A DNA stretch of 64,000 nucleotides, taken from Iris pallida. Its lineage: Eukaryota; Streptophyta; Magnoliopsida; Asparagales; Iridaceae. The number at the start of each line of letters is the position of its first letter. The stretch's first letter is position 1. The notes under the pieces were generated by a model that made no database searches, was not told the DNA's origin, and saw nothing but the letters and a program-made list of their open reading frames with translations. Shown piece by piece: positions 36,514-49,100 of the stretch. The translations under genes were made by a program, and so were the position numbers. Location of the stretch: positions 3,469,692 through 3,533,691 of the forward strand of contig JANAVB010006998.1 in the NCBI GenBank assembly GCA_029216955.1, written 5' to 3'.

Positions 36514-36860
36514 ATTGGAAATTGAAAAGGAGGTAAAAGAGAGATATATACCAAAATTGATGGTTGATAGTGGAAGAGAACCTCGAGAGAACTCCGGATC
36601 CAAAGTTTGAGGGCTTGAAAAAGCTTGGAGGAGGGAGAACAAAGAGGTTAGGGTTAGGGTTTTTGGTGTGGTAATGCTGTTGTGATGGAGAAAATGATGG
36701 TAGAAGAGGTTTTAAATAAAAAGAGCTCGGCTGTCCAGCTTCTGTTTTGAATTCCCCTGACCGAGTTCGATCCGAGTTCGGTTAGAACTCTGACCGAGTT
36801 CGGCCACTTGGAATTCAGGACAGTAGATGGAAAGTATGTAATAGTTTTTAACATAAATGC
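36514..36860 (-). promoter_or_regulatory. Promoter- and leader-like region upstream of ORF3
   Basis: On the minus strand a TATTTAAAA box (near 36710) is followed by a pyrimidine-rich leader with AACCCTAACCCTAACC and the ORF3 start at 36513. Just upstream, 36758-36811 repeats with about 80 percent identity a 55-bp segment of the element's own LTR (34384-34439; words GACCGAGTT, CCGAGTTCGG and AGAACTCTG). ORF3 may thus have its own LTR-derived promoter. Confidence 0.45.
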
Positions 36861-37099
36861 AAATTTAATTAGAAATATTAGTGTTGAATTAAATAATTTA
36901 ATATTTATTAATTAAGAACACATAAATTGCTATAAATATTTTGGGTTAGCTGTAGGGGCTGGATCCCAGCCAGCGGTAGTCCAAAGACTAGTACACCGTG
37001 TCGCTTCAGGTTATTTACACCTGTGTGACAGAAGGGCCCTTTCGGCTTATAACCAAAATGATTTTAGCTAATTCATGTTTATCAAAAAATAATATTGAA

Positions 37100-37711
37100 T
37101 TATATTACCTCAACGTCCAGAATTCCTAATTCCCTTCGTGTAAAGTTAAAACGATCTTCAACCAAAGGCTTAGTGAAGATGTCAGCTAGTTGATGTTCAA
37201 TATCAACAAACTCTAAACTAATATCACCTTGAAAAATATGGTCTCTAAAAAATTGATGTCTAAGTTCTATGTGTTTAGTGCATGAATGACAAATAGGATT
37301 ATTAGTGAGATTAATCGAGCTAGTGTTATCACAGTAAAATGGAATATGATGAAAGAATAATTGAAAGTCCTCCAAAGTTTGTTTCATCCATAAAATTTGT
37401 GCACAACAATGTCTTACAGCTATATACTCAGCTTCAGTAGTTGATAATCCAACTGAATTTTGTTTCTTAGAAAATTAGGAGACTAATGACTATCCTAGAA
37501 AATAACATGTTCTGCTGGTACTTTTACGATCGACCTTGTATCCAGCAAAATCTGCGTTCGAGTAACCTATCAGGTCAAACGAATCAGTTTTGGGATGCAA
37601 AAGACCGGTTGTCAAAGTCCCTTTAAGGTATCGCAGGATACGCTTAACAGCGCTTACATATGATTCTTTTTGACAAGCCTGATACCCAGCACATAAGCAT
37701 ACAGAAAACAT
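37100..37711 (-). pseudogene. Element G RNase H
   Basis: Two frames: GYSNADFAGYKVDRKSTSRT at 37490-37711 and CDNTSSINLTNNPICHSCTK, then KHIELRHQFFRDHI, EHQLADIFTKPL and RRELGIL at 37100-37387. This is the complete copia RNase H, with the catalytic-type residues D (DADFAG position) and D (CDN) visible. The segment between (37388-37489) has lost its frame. The C-terminal end of the polyprotein is at 37100. Confidence 0.85.
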
Positions 37712-38577
37712 GATGTCAGGACGACTAGCATTTAATTACAGTAAACTACCAATCATACCTCTGTACTTACGTATGTCGACTGGTGTACCACTTTCATTTG
37801 TATCAAGCTTTGTAGACATCGCCATTGGAGTGCCAATAGGTTTGACATTATCCATATCAAATTTCTTTAGCAAGTCTTTTGTATATTTGGCCTGATTATT
37901 GAATATTCCTTGTGAACTCTGCTTAATTTGTAGTCCAAGGAAGAATATAAATTCTCCCATTATGCTCATTTCGAATTCACTCTGTATACACTTAGCAAAC
38001 TCGTGACATAGCATCTCATTAGTTGATCCAAAGATTATGTCATCAACATATATCTGCACTAATAAAATATTTTTGTCTAAAGATTTTATAAATAAAGTTG
38101 AATCAACCTTCCCTTTCGAAAAATCATGTTCAAGTAGGAAAGAACTAAGGCGCTCATACCAAGCATGGGGTGCCTATTTGAGACCGTAGAAAGCCTTTCG
38201 AAGCTTGAATACGTGATCAGGATATTTGAAATCTTCAAAGCCGGGAGGTTGTTTTACTAAAACTTCTTCTTTTATAAAACCATTTAAAAAAAAATTTTAA
38301 CATCCATTTGAAAAAGTTTAAAACCATGAAAACTTGCAAAACCACAAAGCATTCAAATGGACTCTAATCTAGCAACTGGAGCATGTGTCTCATCATAGTC
38401 AATGCCTTCTTCTTGAATATAGCCTTGAGCTACTAGACGTGTTTTATTGCGTGTGACTGAGCCATTCTCATCTAACTTATTTCGGAACACCCACTTAGTA
38501 CCAATGACCGGGTAATCTGGGAACAAGTTCCCAAACTTGATTCCGTTCAAATTAGTTAAGTTCCTCTTGTATAGCAG
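37712..38577 (-). pseudogene. Element G reverse transcriptase, main part
   Basis: From the right: [20 protein letters not shown] and VARLESI (38353-38550), a frame-shifted stretch with [24 protein letters not shown] sequence, then the catalytic QIYVDDIIFGSTNE (about 38050), FFLGLQIKQS and TKDLLKKFDM (37736-38059). It is the copia RVT_2 domain. It is contiguous across solo LTR E with 42275-42320: on the far side a GAAGCATTTTCTGATAAATT stretch continues the RT N-terminus when E and one AGCAG are removed. Several stops and at least two shifts. Confidence 0.85.
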
Positions 38578-41500
38578 TGTAAACCCCCTAAAAGTTTACT
38601 ATGGATTTAATTTTTTTTATTATGTTGGTATTTGTGCGCCACGTGCGTATACGCATATACGAGATATTTGTATTTCTATATATTAAATGTTTTATTATGG
38701 ATTCAAATATATAAGAATAAATAGTTTTTGTTTCATTTTTTTTAAAATATAGATTGAATATTTTATATATAAATATTTATGCAAAAGCTTAAGTCAAGCT
38801 TTTATATTTAAATTTCAAAAAGGCCTTTATATATACAAGTATATGTAATAGTTTAAGAAATAATATTTTCCTTTTAAATAATATGAACTATACTAGAAAA
38901 ATAAGTTTTATGTAAAATATTGTTTGCATGCGAGTTAGTGAAATTTAATTTGTGTATAGATAATTTGAATTTTTGAATTTTTTTTAACTATTTCATCTCA
39001 ACTTATTAAAAAGGTATTTTGGAATTATTTCATTGTTTAAATATTTATTGTAAATTTTTGAAATTAATTAATTATTATTATTTATAAAAAGATATTTTGA
39101 ATTTAATTGTGATAATTTAAATGGTGATTTTATTTTATTTAAATAGTTTAATTTAAATATGTGATTTATCTATATCTAAGTTGGGTTTGAATTCAATAGG
39201 ATTAGATTGAGATTGATTGATTTAAACTTAAGCATTGAATTATCTAATGGGAGATTTAAAACCAGCCCCTAGTCCTTATCCTAATAGGATTTCTACCTCC
39301 TATAAAAGGAGAGGTACTTGTCCTCTTTTTCCATGAATTTCTGCAATCCCAAAATCCATGCATCGTGTCCGTGTTCCCTCCCATCCACTAATTATTTCTT
39401 TCTACATACACAATTATCTCATTCGTGTCCGACAACCCTGGACACCGACCCGTCCCATGTCTCGCATGACACGATACAGACTCCGAAAACAGTTCTAACC
39501 CTAACCCTAACCCCAGTTCTGGCCGCGACCGCAATCCCCGAAGCATCACCGCCGTCTCCCCTGGATCACCACCCCACGGCACCGCTACTGTCACCACCCC
39601 TCAGACAACCCAGCCCCCATCATCGCCAGTCCTGCTCGCCTCCTCCTTTCTCGATCAATCCTAAAACCAAACCACCACCATATTCGTCATCATCGTCACA
39701 CCCTCTCCTCGTGTCCAGTCACCACCATCGCCTGTAGAGACCAACGTCGATCTGTTCGCTCAGTCGAGCGCAGCCGTCCACCATCAGAACCAGACCCCCA
39801 AACCCACCGCCATCTCCAAAGATTCTCGGCCAACCCAACCCGTCCTTTCACCACCATGGCCGCCATCTTCCATTACCGTCTTCATGACCCCTCGACTGCC
39901 CGGTCGACCTCCGCGCTCCACCACCATCACAGAATCGCCGCCACCACCATCACCAACACCATCTACGTCGTCACAAAACCTGCCACCACCACACAACCAC
40001 CACCAAAACCCTAAAATAACACTACCACCAATACCTTACTTCAATCTGCGCCTTGCCCCGTTCCCGTCGGCAGGAGATCGGAGCGCCACTCCAGTGCTCA
40101 TCTCTGTGCTGCCTCCGACGACCTACCGCAGCACCAACGCTGCAGCAACCGACGACCAGCCTCCCTCGGCTCTCATTCCACCGCTTGTGCGGCCTCCAAG
40201 GATCCCGCTGAGAGCTCCAGCTTCCCCTTCCGTGCTCTCCGTCGCCTTCCGTCTCCCTCCTCCGCCGTCGCATCGACCACGCCGGCGTCCGCCTCCCCCC
40301 TTTCCTTCTCACTCTCTCTCTTTCTTTCTTCATTTCCTTTGATGGTTGCTTCTTCCTTTTCTTTGTGTTGCTTTATTCCTCTCAAGAGTCAAGCCTCGAG
40401 AAGGGAAAAACAGCACAATTGTACTGCTTTTAATGTACTTTTGTGGTTTATGATTTGTTTTTATGAATTTTTTCTTTTTCTCCTTGTCTTATTTATTTTT
40501 ACTATTACTTAAATATCCATGTAAATAAGAATATCAGGAATGTGTACAGTATTATTACTATAATTATTTTCATTTTGCTATTTATAGTATTACTAATTTT
40601 TTGGAAAGTATATAAAATATTATGTTTATTATTGCTATCTAGATTATAATTTATTTTGACAAAAAAAAATTTTTTAGCACCACAAACTTTTTTTTCCATA
40701 CTTTTACATATTTATCTAAAATTACATATTTGACAAACTAAAAATGATTTTTGATTTCCAATTTTTTTTTGACTAATAAAAACGCAGCTTCTACCTAGAA
40801 ACCTTCTTTTTAACTAATTTGGAGTTTTGCCTCAAAACATTTTTTATATTTTTATTATTATTTATCTATCTAATAAAATATATTTTAATACTATGAATAT
40901 TTTTCTAAATGTAGCTTCTCGTTATAAATTTTCAAGTACATATTTAAATAAATAAACTTTGTCCCTCAAGTATTATAAATATATTTTCAAAAAACGTATA
41001 TATATTCTAAATTTCCTCGACTATCATCCGTCCCTGCAAATCGTATCTTCCTACCCTCTTCCAAAACTGGACTACCTTGGGCCTAACCTAGTTAAATTGA
41101 CCGTCCTAGAGATGATGGAACAATCCATACTATTGTCAGAGGCCGTTTGCATAGTTGCAACAACTGAAGTCATAGTTCGTGCCACCTTGATTATCGCAGC
41201 ACACCAGGCGGCCTACCAGACAAGTATACCTTACTAATTAACTGTCATATTTTTTTTTTATTATTTACTTTGTTTCATATTTATTATTTTTTAAATTGTT
41301 ATAAACTGTGCGTCCAAGCCACACTTGGGTGCAAGCGACTCTATTAGTCGTTTTACTTTACTATATGCATGTTAACTTAGTTTTAGCGGACTACATTCTT
41401 GTTGGAGGATATCCTTATATCTCCTTGGGCCATGACACTTATACTACATGGTTTGAGATATTTTGCTAGGGGTACGACTTATGGACTGGCTATCTCTAAA

Positions 41501-42274
41501 GTCGTGTGACGGTATATGGTCGTAACTGCTATGACTAGGGTTTTAGAGACTCAAGCAGTTACAAAACTGGACGAGCCATGGACATGACTTGAACAGTGTG
41601 GGAAATATTGGGGGAGGACAATCGCTAGTGCATATGGGAATCCAAACAGGTAAACTACAGTCTCCGGATGGAACTGTGATGATTTATATTTGCAGATGTC
41701 CTCTGACATTTTGGACGTTACGGACGGATACGGATTATAAGATGCCAGTTATGTTACATGTAGCCTAAAATCCCACCCATGCGCATGAAAGTTGTCCTCT
41801 AAATTGTACAATAGATGGTTAGCATTCCCTTTTGCATATTGGTGTCTAGGAGAGTCTTGCATATTATTATTATTTTGACAGTTCATATTAGCATGTTCTT
41901 CCTGTATCTTGTTACGTCCCTCTGAGGACCTGGTTATTCCCCAGGTGTGATTTCATGTCTTCCGCAGGTATCCTAGCCGGGATCGTGGTCGTGACTTGGT
42001 TCCTCCTTGCTACTTGCACTCAGTCCTTTTATATATCATGTACTTTTTTCTTTTTATTTTGGTTGGTAGTGGATGTGTCTCCACCCAACATATTGTACCA
42101 AAACAATTCATTATGTGATATATTTTATTTTCTTATTTTATGGATGAGATTAGTTAGTTGTGGTTTACTGCATTTTTATAGCTTATGTATACATACAAGG
42201 TCATGTACTTCGTATGTATACAGCTAGCATATCTACGTACTTAGTCCTACGTATTTTGGGACTGGGGCGTTATA
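38578..42274 (+). mobile_element. Solo LTR E inserted in copia element G (3697 bp, TSD AGCAG)
   Basis: Starts TGTAAACCCCC and ends TATTTTGGGACTGGGGCGT then TATA. It is flanked by AGCAG at 38573-38577 and 42275-42279. The terminal CA has become TA. The last 22 bases match the reverse complement of the start of LTR B, so the source is a related chromovirus family. The tail 41910-42000 also parallels the inverted LTR B (GTCCCTCTGAGGACCTGGTT). A TATAAAAGGAGAGG box lies near 39300 and a GC-rich leader-like block at 39430-40340. Frames in that block are compositional. Confidence 0.9.
39300..39313 (+). promoter_or_regulatory. Probable TATA box of solo LTR E
   Basis: CTATAAAAGGAGAGG, about 720 bp into the LTR and about 120 bp before the GC-rich leader-like block, fits a plant TATA promoter. 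Solo LTRs can keep promoter function. Confidence 0.5.
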
Positions 42275-43157
42275 AGCAGAAATCCAAAATTTATCAGAAA
42301 ATGCTTCTAAAACATTTTAGGTTCAATTTTGGAAATAAATGCAATATTTGCTATTACCAATTGTCTTGAGCTAGAATGAGTACTTACGCCTCTTGATATA
42401 TCACCGACTACCAGTTCTTTGGGATGGTCTGTTGAAAATCTTATTCGTTTCGGCAGACTTTCCAGATAGGATATGGAAGGCGTATCTTCTGATATTCCAT
42501 TGGTGGGAGTTTCTTCATTGTCACTATCGTCTTGTCGTTTGACGTTTAGCTCATCGAATGTGACATTGATTGATTCTTCGATAACAAGTGATTTCTTATT
42601 GAATACTCTGTATCCTTTGTTTTTTACCACATAACCCAAGAATATTCCTTCATCAGCATTTTTATCAAAATTTTCTAAGTTGTCTTTTGTATTTAGAATA
42701 AAACATCTGCAACCAAAGACCTTGAAATAGCTGATATTAGGAGTTCTATTAAACCATAATTCAAAAGGAGCCTTTTAATTAGATATAGGTCTATGAGAAC
42801 TCTATTCAGTATATGGCATGCTGTATAAACAGCTTCTGCCCAAAAGTATTTAGAAAGATTATACTGGTTAAGCATAACTCTGGCCATATTGCCAAGAGTT
42901 CTATTCTTCCTTTCTACAACTTTATTCTGGTGAGGAGTTCTAGGACAAAAGAATTCATGTGATAATCCGTTTGAATTACAATAAGATTTAAACTCATGGT
43001 TATCGAATTCTCCTCCATGATCACTTCGAACACGAGTAATCATGAAACCTTTCTCATTTTATACCTTTTTACAGAAACATACAAACTCAGAAAATGCCTC
43101 ATTCTTATTTGTAAGAAAATAAACCCAAGTATATCGTGAATAGTCATCAACTATCAT
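42275..43157 (-). pseudogene. Element G integrase
   Basis: Minus strand: VRSDHGGEFDNHEFKSYCNS near 43030, the second acidic part of the core, then FFCPRTPHQNKVVERKNRTL with the catalytic glutamate, then WAEAVYTACHILNR. After a shift, the C-terminal copia pattern follows (GYVVKNKGYRVFNKKSLVIE, then EESINVTFDEL) at 42639-42560. The first core aspartate lies in LFGPSRIASLGG, which is in the preceding frame. Stops and shifts lie near 43044-43157 and 42640-42692. Confidence 0.85.
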
Positions 43158-43768
43158 TTAAGCATAAATCTTTCCGCCAAGACTGGCGATTCTACTTGGT
43201 CCAAACAAGTCCGTATTAATCAATTGCAGGGATCTAGAGGTACTTACAACATTTATTGACTTGAAAGATGATCTAGATGCCTTAATCTTCTCATAATCAG
43301 CACAAACCATATCTTTCTTGTAAACTATTTCGGGTAAGCCTCTTACCAGTTTCTTGGTGGACAATCTTACAATAGTGTTCATGTTTGCATGTCCAAGATG
43401 CATATGCCATATCTGGCTTTTGTCTTGTGTTGTAAACAGACACTTTCCTGTACTGTTAGTCTTTTATGACAGATATACAACATATATATTGTCCTCTCTT
43501 ATTCCCTCAAAGGAAATTGTTCCAGAAGTTTTAACATAAACAAAACATTTATTTTTAACAAAATTTATTCCATAACCGTGATCAGTTAACTGGCTGATAC
43601 TTAGCAAGTTATGTTTCAATTCTGTTACTAAGTATACATTTTTAATAATGGGTGAGGGAGAGTACCTATGTCACCAATTCTAATGATATGTCCTTTAAGG
43701 TTGTTTCCAAAGGAGACATAGCCTTCTTTCTTCATCGATAGAGTTGCGAACAATTTGTCGTCACCTGT
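43158..43768 (-). pseudogene. Element G gag-pre-integrase / integrase N-terminus, cut by LTR F
   Basis: HLGHANMNTIVRLSTKKLVR, then GLPEIVYKKDMVCADYEKIK, then INTDLFGPSRIASLGGK, the zinc-binding integrase N-terminus where the expected CXXC reads CADY (second Cys lost). Further right, TGDDKLFATLSMKKEGYVSF and NLKGHIIRIGDIG is the segment after the protease. At 43768 the frame runs directly into LTR F. Confidence 0.85.
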
Positions 43769-44284
43769 TGTCACGACCTGCACCCGCTTTTCGGATACGA
43801 GACGTGTCCAAGCCAGCCTACGTCGCAGAGTCGGTGGTAGAACGCTGTCACGGCCATGATGTTCAAAAATCATAAAATATAACATTTATTTCTCATTCAC
43901 ATTATTAAATCAAATTATTACAAGATTTACATTTAAAAAAAGTACAAAGTTCTCACAAAATTATAAGAAAGACAACTACATGAATGCCAACTATTTAACT
44001 AGCCTCTAGGTTTGGCCTCCGCATATACCGATGTCTCCCGAATCCGATGCTAAAGGCAGCCGCGACTAATCTGTAAAATTTTTGATTTCCAGTCAGGAAT
44101 GGAACGAGTACAATTCACTGAATACAGTTCTAATATATGAAAATGCCTATAAAGCAGAGGTTACACATCAATTACATGTTTTGAAAATAAACAGAAAGAT
44201 GTGAGTAAATACGGAAAAATAAATAAACAAAATACCTTCCCAACTGTTAGAAGTACTTTTGACATGTGACCAGTCTAGGACACT

Positions 44285-44440
44285 ATACCACGAGCTCTAC
44301 GAGATCTACTTGTACGAAATAAACAATGTCTACGAGGTCTACTTGTAGAAATTAAACAAGGTCTACGAGGTCTACTTGCAGAAAATAAACAATGTCTACG
44401 AGGTCTACTTGCATTAAAATAAACAATATCTATGGTCGGA
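44285..44440 (+). repeat. 36-bp tandem repeat in LTR F, four copies
   Basis: Units carry CTACGAGGTCTACTTG followed by an A-rich AAATAAACAATGT spacer. Four consecutive units, the first and last degenerate. Confidence 0.85.
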
Positions 44441-45396
44441 TCAAACATCCTTGGTACTTATTATATCCCGACTAAACAATTTATAATAGAATATAAAATC
44501 ACATAACCAATGACCAATCAATAAAATATAGTAAAAATCAATATTGGAAACAGACAATAAACTGTACTCGCCTGGGTCCTTTGCTGGTGAAACTAACAAT
44601 GCCATTGCGTCCAGAATAGTCCACTTGGCTAGGGTCGATATGGAGGAGTCCAAGTTGACAAGGAAATAGGAATATGATTAGATTAGTCATGATCAAGATT
44701 CTAACCTAAGAGGGAAATTGTTTTAAGAAAGATAATTTGCATTTAATCTTTGTATGTATAAAATAATTCTAACTTTATGTATAATAACCATAAAAAAATA
44801 ATTAAATATTATTATACAGGTTTGGAGAGAGTAGTTATAATCTATTTTGAAATCTCCTAAAAGCCCTTTTTGAAATACTATAAAGACCTATATATTTTCT
44901 TTATAAGTAAACCTGTAGTTTAAACCTTTAAGGAATATACATATAGTTGTACGACTAAATAACTCAAAATGCACCTATATATATAACCTATATTTTTAAA
45001 AGTATCAATTATATAAAAGTCTACCAGTATTATAGTTCAAACTATTTTAATCTTGGAAAATAATTATTTTTATAACAATGGCTTTTAGCCCAACTCTAAC
45101 ACAAATAATATTATGAATCAAAATAATAAAATAATTTTAATAAGAATAGTGAGCCCGAAGCCCATCCATGAATTCAATGGCCCCAGGCCTGCTAGCAAAA
45201 CCGGCCTAATAGTCTTTAAAATCTAACAAAATAAACAAAACTAAACTAAAGGTCGAGCCCACATAATACAATAAATCTAATATTTAAGACCCTTAATCAC
45301 CAAAATGGTTTATATATACACATATAAATATGTAGCCCAAATATTGGGCTTAAGGCTCAATATGATATTGTTACAAAAATACTTTTTAAAGGAAAT

Positions 45397-45399
<3 letters not shown>

Positions 45400-45462
<63 letters not shown>
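45400..45462. repeat. (TA)n microsatellite in LTR F
   Basis: About 30 uninterrupted TA units, followed by AGGGGAGGGGCTTATTCG. Confidence 0.95.
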
Positions 45463-45465
<3 letters not shown>

Positions 45466-46161
45466 GAGGGGCTTATTCGTAAATTCCTAAACCCTAGGGA
45501 CCTAACTGAAAACCTACCTACCCACCCCCGACGACCGCCAGCTGTCGACGACCGGCCAGCTGCCCCGCCATTTCCGGCCAACTTCGACCCTAGCCGACTT
45601 CCTAACCCTATAAATAGGACCCCCAGACCTAACCATAACTCTAGCACACCACCACGACCACCGCAGACCCTTCGTCCCCAACAAAAACCTACTTCCTAAC
45701 CCTAACTCCGGCGACCCCCCCTAACGCAACCTCCCTAGCCACCATCACCTTTATCCACAACCACCACTCGACGTGCCTCATCAAGGCGAGCATAGTGCCA
45801 CCTGAGTGCCACCTCCACGATGCCCCAGCCGCCGTCCAGCGTCTTCGAAACCCTCCGAAGTCGGACACGCAGGTAACAGACCCAAGTTCGTGTCGTGCGT
45901 GTCTCGAACTAACGTACGACGTTCGCCTGGACACGGGGAAACTAACTGTAGGAAAAAAATAAAAAAATAAAAATATATATATGGAAAACCCCTTCCTTTT
46001 ATTAAACAAGGCTCAAAAAGCCGTAGCCTGACCACGTATACAAGGCACAAAAAGACAGAGCCTATAAAAGTATACCACCAAATTGATCGAAGGGGTAGAA
46101 AGAGCTCAACCAACAAGAGCTAGGGGTGGGTCGAGGACCTGAATGTTCTCGAACTGTGGGA

Positions 46162-49100
46162 TCATTGGGTGCTCCGTTTACGACATTGGCGGAAGACTTC
46201 CCGAATGAGCTGATCAGCTGAGTATTGGTGACCTTCGTATCTCGTCTTATTGCAGTTTTTCCAGATCACCCACGTGGCGGCCGCTACGACGATATGGTGC
46301 CATGGGAGGCAGAACCCCAAACGGGCGCCAGATAGTGGAAGCGTCCCCCATCCGGCTGAATTTTGTTGTGCTGATTGAGGGTCCTCCAAGTATTGCCTGG
46401 CAGGGTCCCTTGACAAAAGATGTGGTCAATAGTCTCCATCTGGCGATCTGGACAGCAATTGCAGGCTGACGCTAAGCTAATTCCTATGGTGGTGAGGATC
46501 TCGTCAGTAGGCAGTTTCTTGTTAATGACTCTCCACATGAGGATGGACCAGTTCCTGGGGATCCAAGTCTGCCAATAGTACATAATGGTACGATGCAGCT
46601 GTCCGATCCCTCGAATATCGGTCCTCGTCGACCTAACCAAAAATGCCTCGGATGCTTCGAGCGTCCACCTAAGCGTATCGACGTCGCGACCGAGAGTAAT
46701 TTTGTTATGACGGATGCTATCTTCCGCTTCATACACGGCCCATTCACAAATTTTGTCCTAGTTCCATTCGTTAGTAATGAAGTTCCACAAGTCTCTGATT
46801 CTGCTATCTCTCGGGGTCTCCGTGAGACTAGGGATTAAGTTGTCCCTGGTCCATCACTCCAGGAATGGGTCCGACTCGTCGGCTCCAAATTGGAGTCTCA
46901 TTGCAGGCTCGGCGAGATCACGGCCGATAAGGATATGATGCCAAACCGTTGAGGATCTGCTGTTTGATATGGCCACCGATGGGTGGATGTGTTTGAAGTA
47001 CCTAGTCTTCATAAATCTGATCCATAAGTTCTTGCTTGTACTGAGTTTCTACCACAATTTCATTGAGAAAGATTTGACGATGTGGGTTAGTTTGGTAAAA
47101 CCTAGACTCCCTTCCTCGGTAGGATGAGCCATGGATTCCCAGCTAGCCCAGTGATGCTTGTCTTGACCATTGCAATGCCCCTAGAAGAAGTTACAGAAGA
47201 TCTATTCGATCGATTCGAAAACCTTCTTGGGTGGGGAGCATGCAGCCAGAGTGTGGATGGGGATGGAGGTGAGCACATGTTTGATGAGGATCATCTTACC
47301 GTCCAAGGATAATGTGGCATTATGCCATCCTTCAAGTTTCTTTCTGATTCTAGCGATCAAGTTCTCAAAGATGCGAGCTTTAGATTTCCCATACCAGGGG
47401 ACAACCGAGGTAGTTGAACAGGGGGTAAGCAACAGAGAATGATGTTAAGTGGGAGAGGTTGATAGCGTGCTCTCTTTTCATGTTATGGTGGGCATATGTA
47501 ACGCTCTTGGAAGGATTGATCTTCTGTCCAGAATATCTGGAGTACCTCTGCAGTATGTTGTGGACCACTTCCACCGCTCCAACGTCCCCAGAAGAGAAGA
47601 TGTGTAAATCGTCAACGAAGGCCAGGTGGGTGATGGTAGGACATCCGTTGGAAGTGTGGTAGTGTTAGAAGTTCAGAGTACTGACTATGTTGTTAAGGTT
47701 TCTACTCAGGGCATCTGCAGCTATGATGAAGATGGTGGAAAAAAGAGGGTCGCCCTGTCTAACGCCACGGCTGAATTTGAAAAATCTACCGGCCTGGCCG
47801 TTAATAACCGCGAAGAACCACAAATTGCTAATGGATCTCCACACGGTATTGGTCCAAGTTTCCGAGAAACCGAAAGCCCTGAAGACCCAGATCATAAATT
47901 GACAGTCCAGTCTGTCATAAGCTTTTTCCATTTCTATCTTAACGGCGATGTTGCCCCCTCTAGCTGGAAACTTCATGCAGGTGATAAACTCTTGGGCTAG
48001 TATAATGTTGTCCTGGATGTTTCTCCCACGTACAAAGCCACTTTGCTCCTCTAAAATAATCTTAAGAAGATTCCCCTCTATTCTGGATGCGATGATTTTG
48101 GATATGATCTTGTTGGTGAAAGTGCAAAGACTAATGGGTCGATAATCCCGAAAGGACTCCGGGTTATCTTTTTCGAGATAAGGATGAGATTTGCGCTGGA
48201 AATGGCTTTGGGGTATGTAGCACCTTCGAAGAATGCGATAGCTGCATCGGTGATGTCCTGCTTGATAATATCCCAGCAGATACGAAAGAAGACTCCCGTG
48301 AAGCCATCCGTACCGGGGGCATTATGCTCGTTCAGAGCCCACACCGCGTCTTTTACTTCCTGGACAGTCGGGGGGCATTCCAGCCGGGTGTTGTCAGTGT
48401 CATTTATGAGCCCGGGGATTTGGTCCAGGAAGGGTCCACCCTTGTAAACCGTCTCTTTGATGAATAATTTGGAGTAGAAATTCACAGCAGCCACTTGGAT
48501 GCTATTATGGTCAGTAATGATGTTCCCGTTGTCGTCTACCGTACGGAGGATCGATAGCTTTTGTCTGCGACCGTTGACGTAGGCATTAAAGAATTTTGAA
48601 TTTTTATCCCCCTCGATATTCCATTTCAATCTCGCTTTTTGCTTCCAGAAATTGGTTTCCACTTTAAGTCTGAATTTGGGCATAGCCTTGGTGAGGTTTA
48701 GGGCAGACCTGGCCGCCGTAGAACGTTCCGAGGCGAAATAGGCTTCGGCACGGTTGACATCGTCCTCCGCAACCCACACGGCTTAGAAAATGTCCCCGTA
48801 GGCATGTTTACTCCAATTAGAAAGAGCTTTCCTCGTTGTTCGGAGCTTGTTGCTCACCCTGGATAGGGGATTAGGGGAATCATCCTGATTCCACGCTTCC
48901 GCGATAATGCCCATGAACTGTGGGTGATCAGTCTAGAAGTCGAGGAATTGGAAGATCTTTTTAAATGGATTAGTATTGTTTTTAATTTCAACCAGTAGCA
49001 GGGCGTGGTCGAACTCAGAGGAGTTGAGATGGGATAGATTGGTGGTAATCCCCATTCCTTGCCAGCGATCGTTCGTGAAGGCCCTGTCCAGGCGGGAGTA

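Larger units (their letters stand above)
33734..43768 (-). mobile_element. SIRE-like Ty1/copia element G with a third ORF, 5' part missing
   Basis: Minus-strand order from the right: gag-pre-integrase, integrase, RT, RNase H, third ORF, polypurine tract, 3' LTR. This order and the ORF in the env position match the SIRE/Maximus type of copia elements. It is split by solo LTR E in the RT N-terminus and cut at 43768 by LTR F, so gag, protease, primer site and 5' LTR are missing. The coding parts have multiple stops and shifts. Confidence 0.85.
43769..45962 (-). mobile_element. Partial LTR F (minus orientation), truncated by or continuing past the LINE
   Basis: Starts TGTCACGACCTGCACCCGC on the plus strand, the reverse complement of the GGGTGCGGGTCGTGACA end seen in LTRs A and C. 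It contains GTACTCGCCTGGGTCC (44566), a 36-bp tandem repeat, a (TA)n tract and a GC-rich block (45510-45930) that would be its leader. Its distal end is not found. The same family occurs again at 53841-54202. The 43628-43885 frame spans the copia/LTR border and is not a gene. Confidence 0.7.

Noticed and set aside
39496..39515. Telomere-like AACCCTAACCCTAACCCC
   Set aside because: Only about three units. The same word occurs in the ORF3 leader near 36650. Short telo-box repeats are common in plant leaders; no array.
39318..40385. Proline-rich ORFs (139 and 152 codons) in solo LTR E
   Set aside because: Same reason: compositional frames in the GC-rich leader-like block of an LTR.
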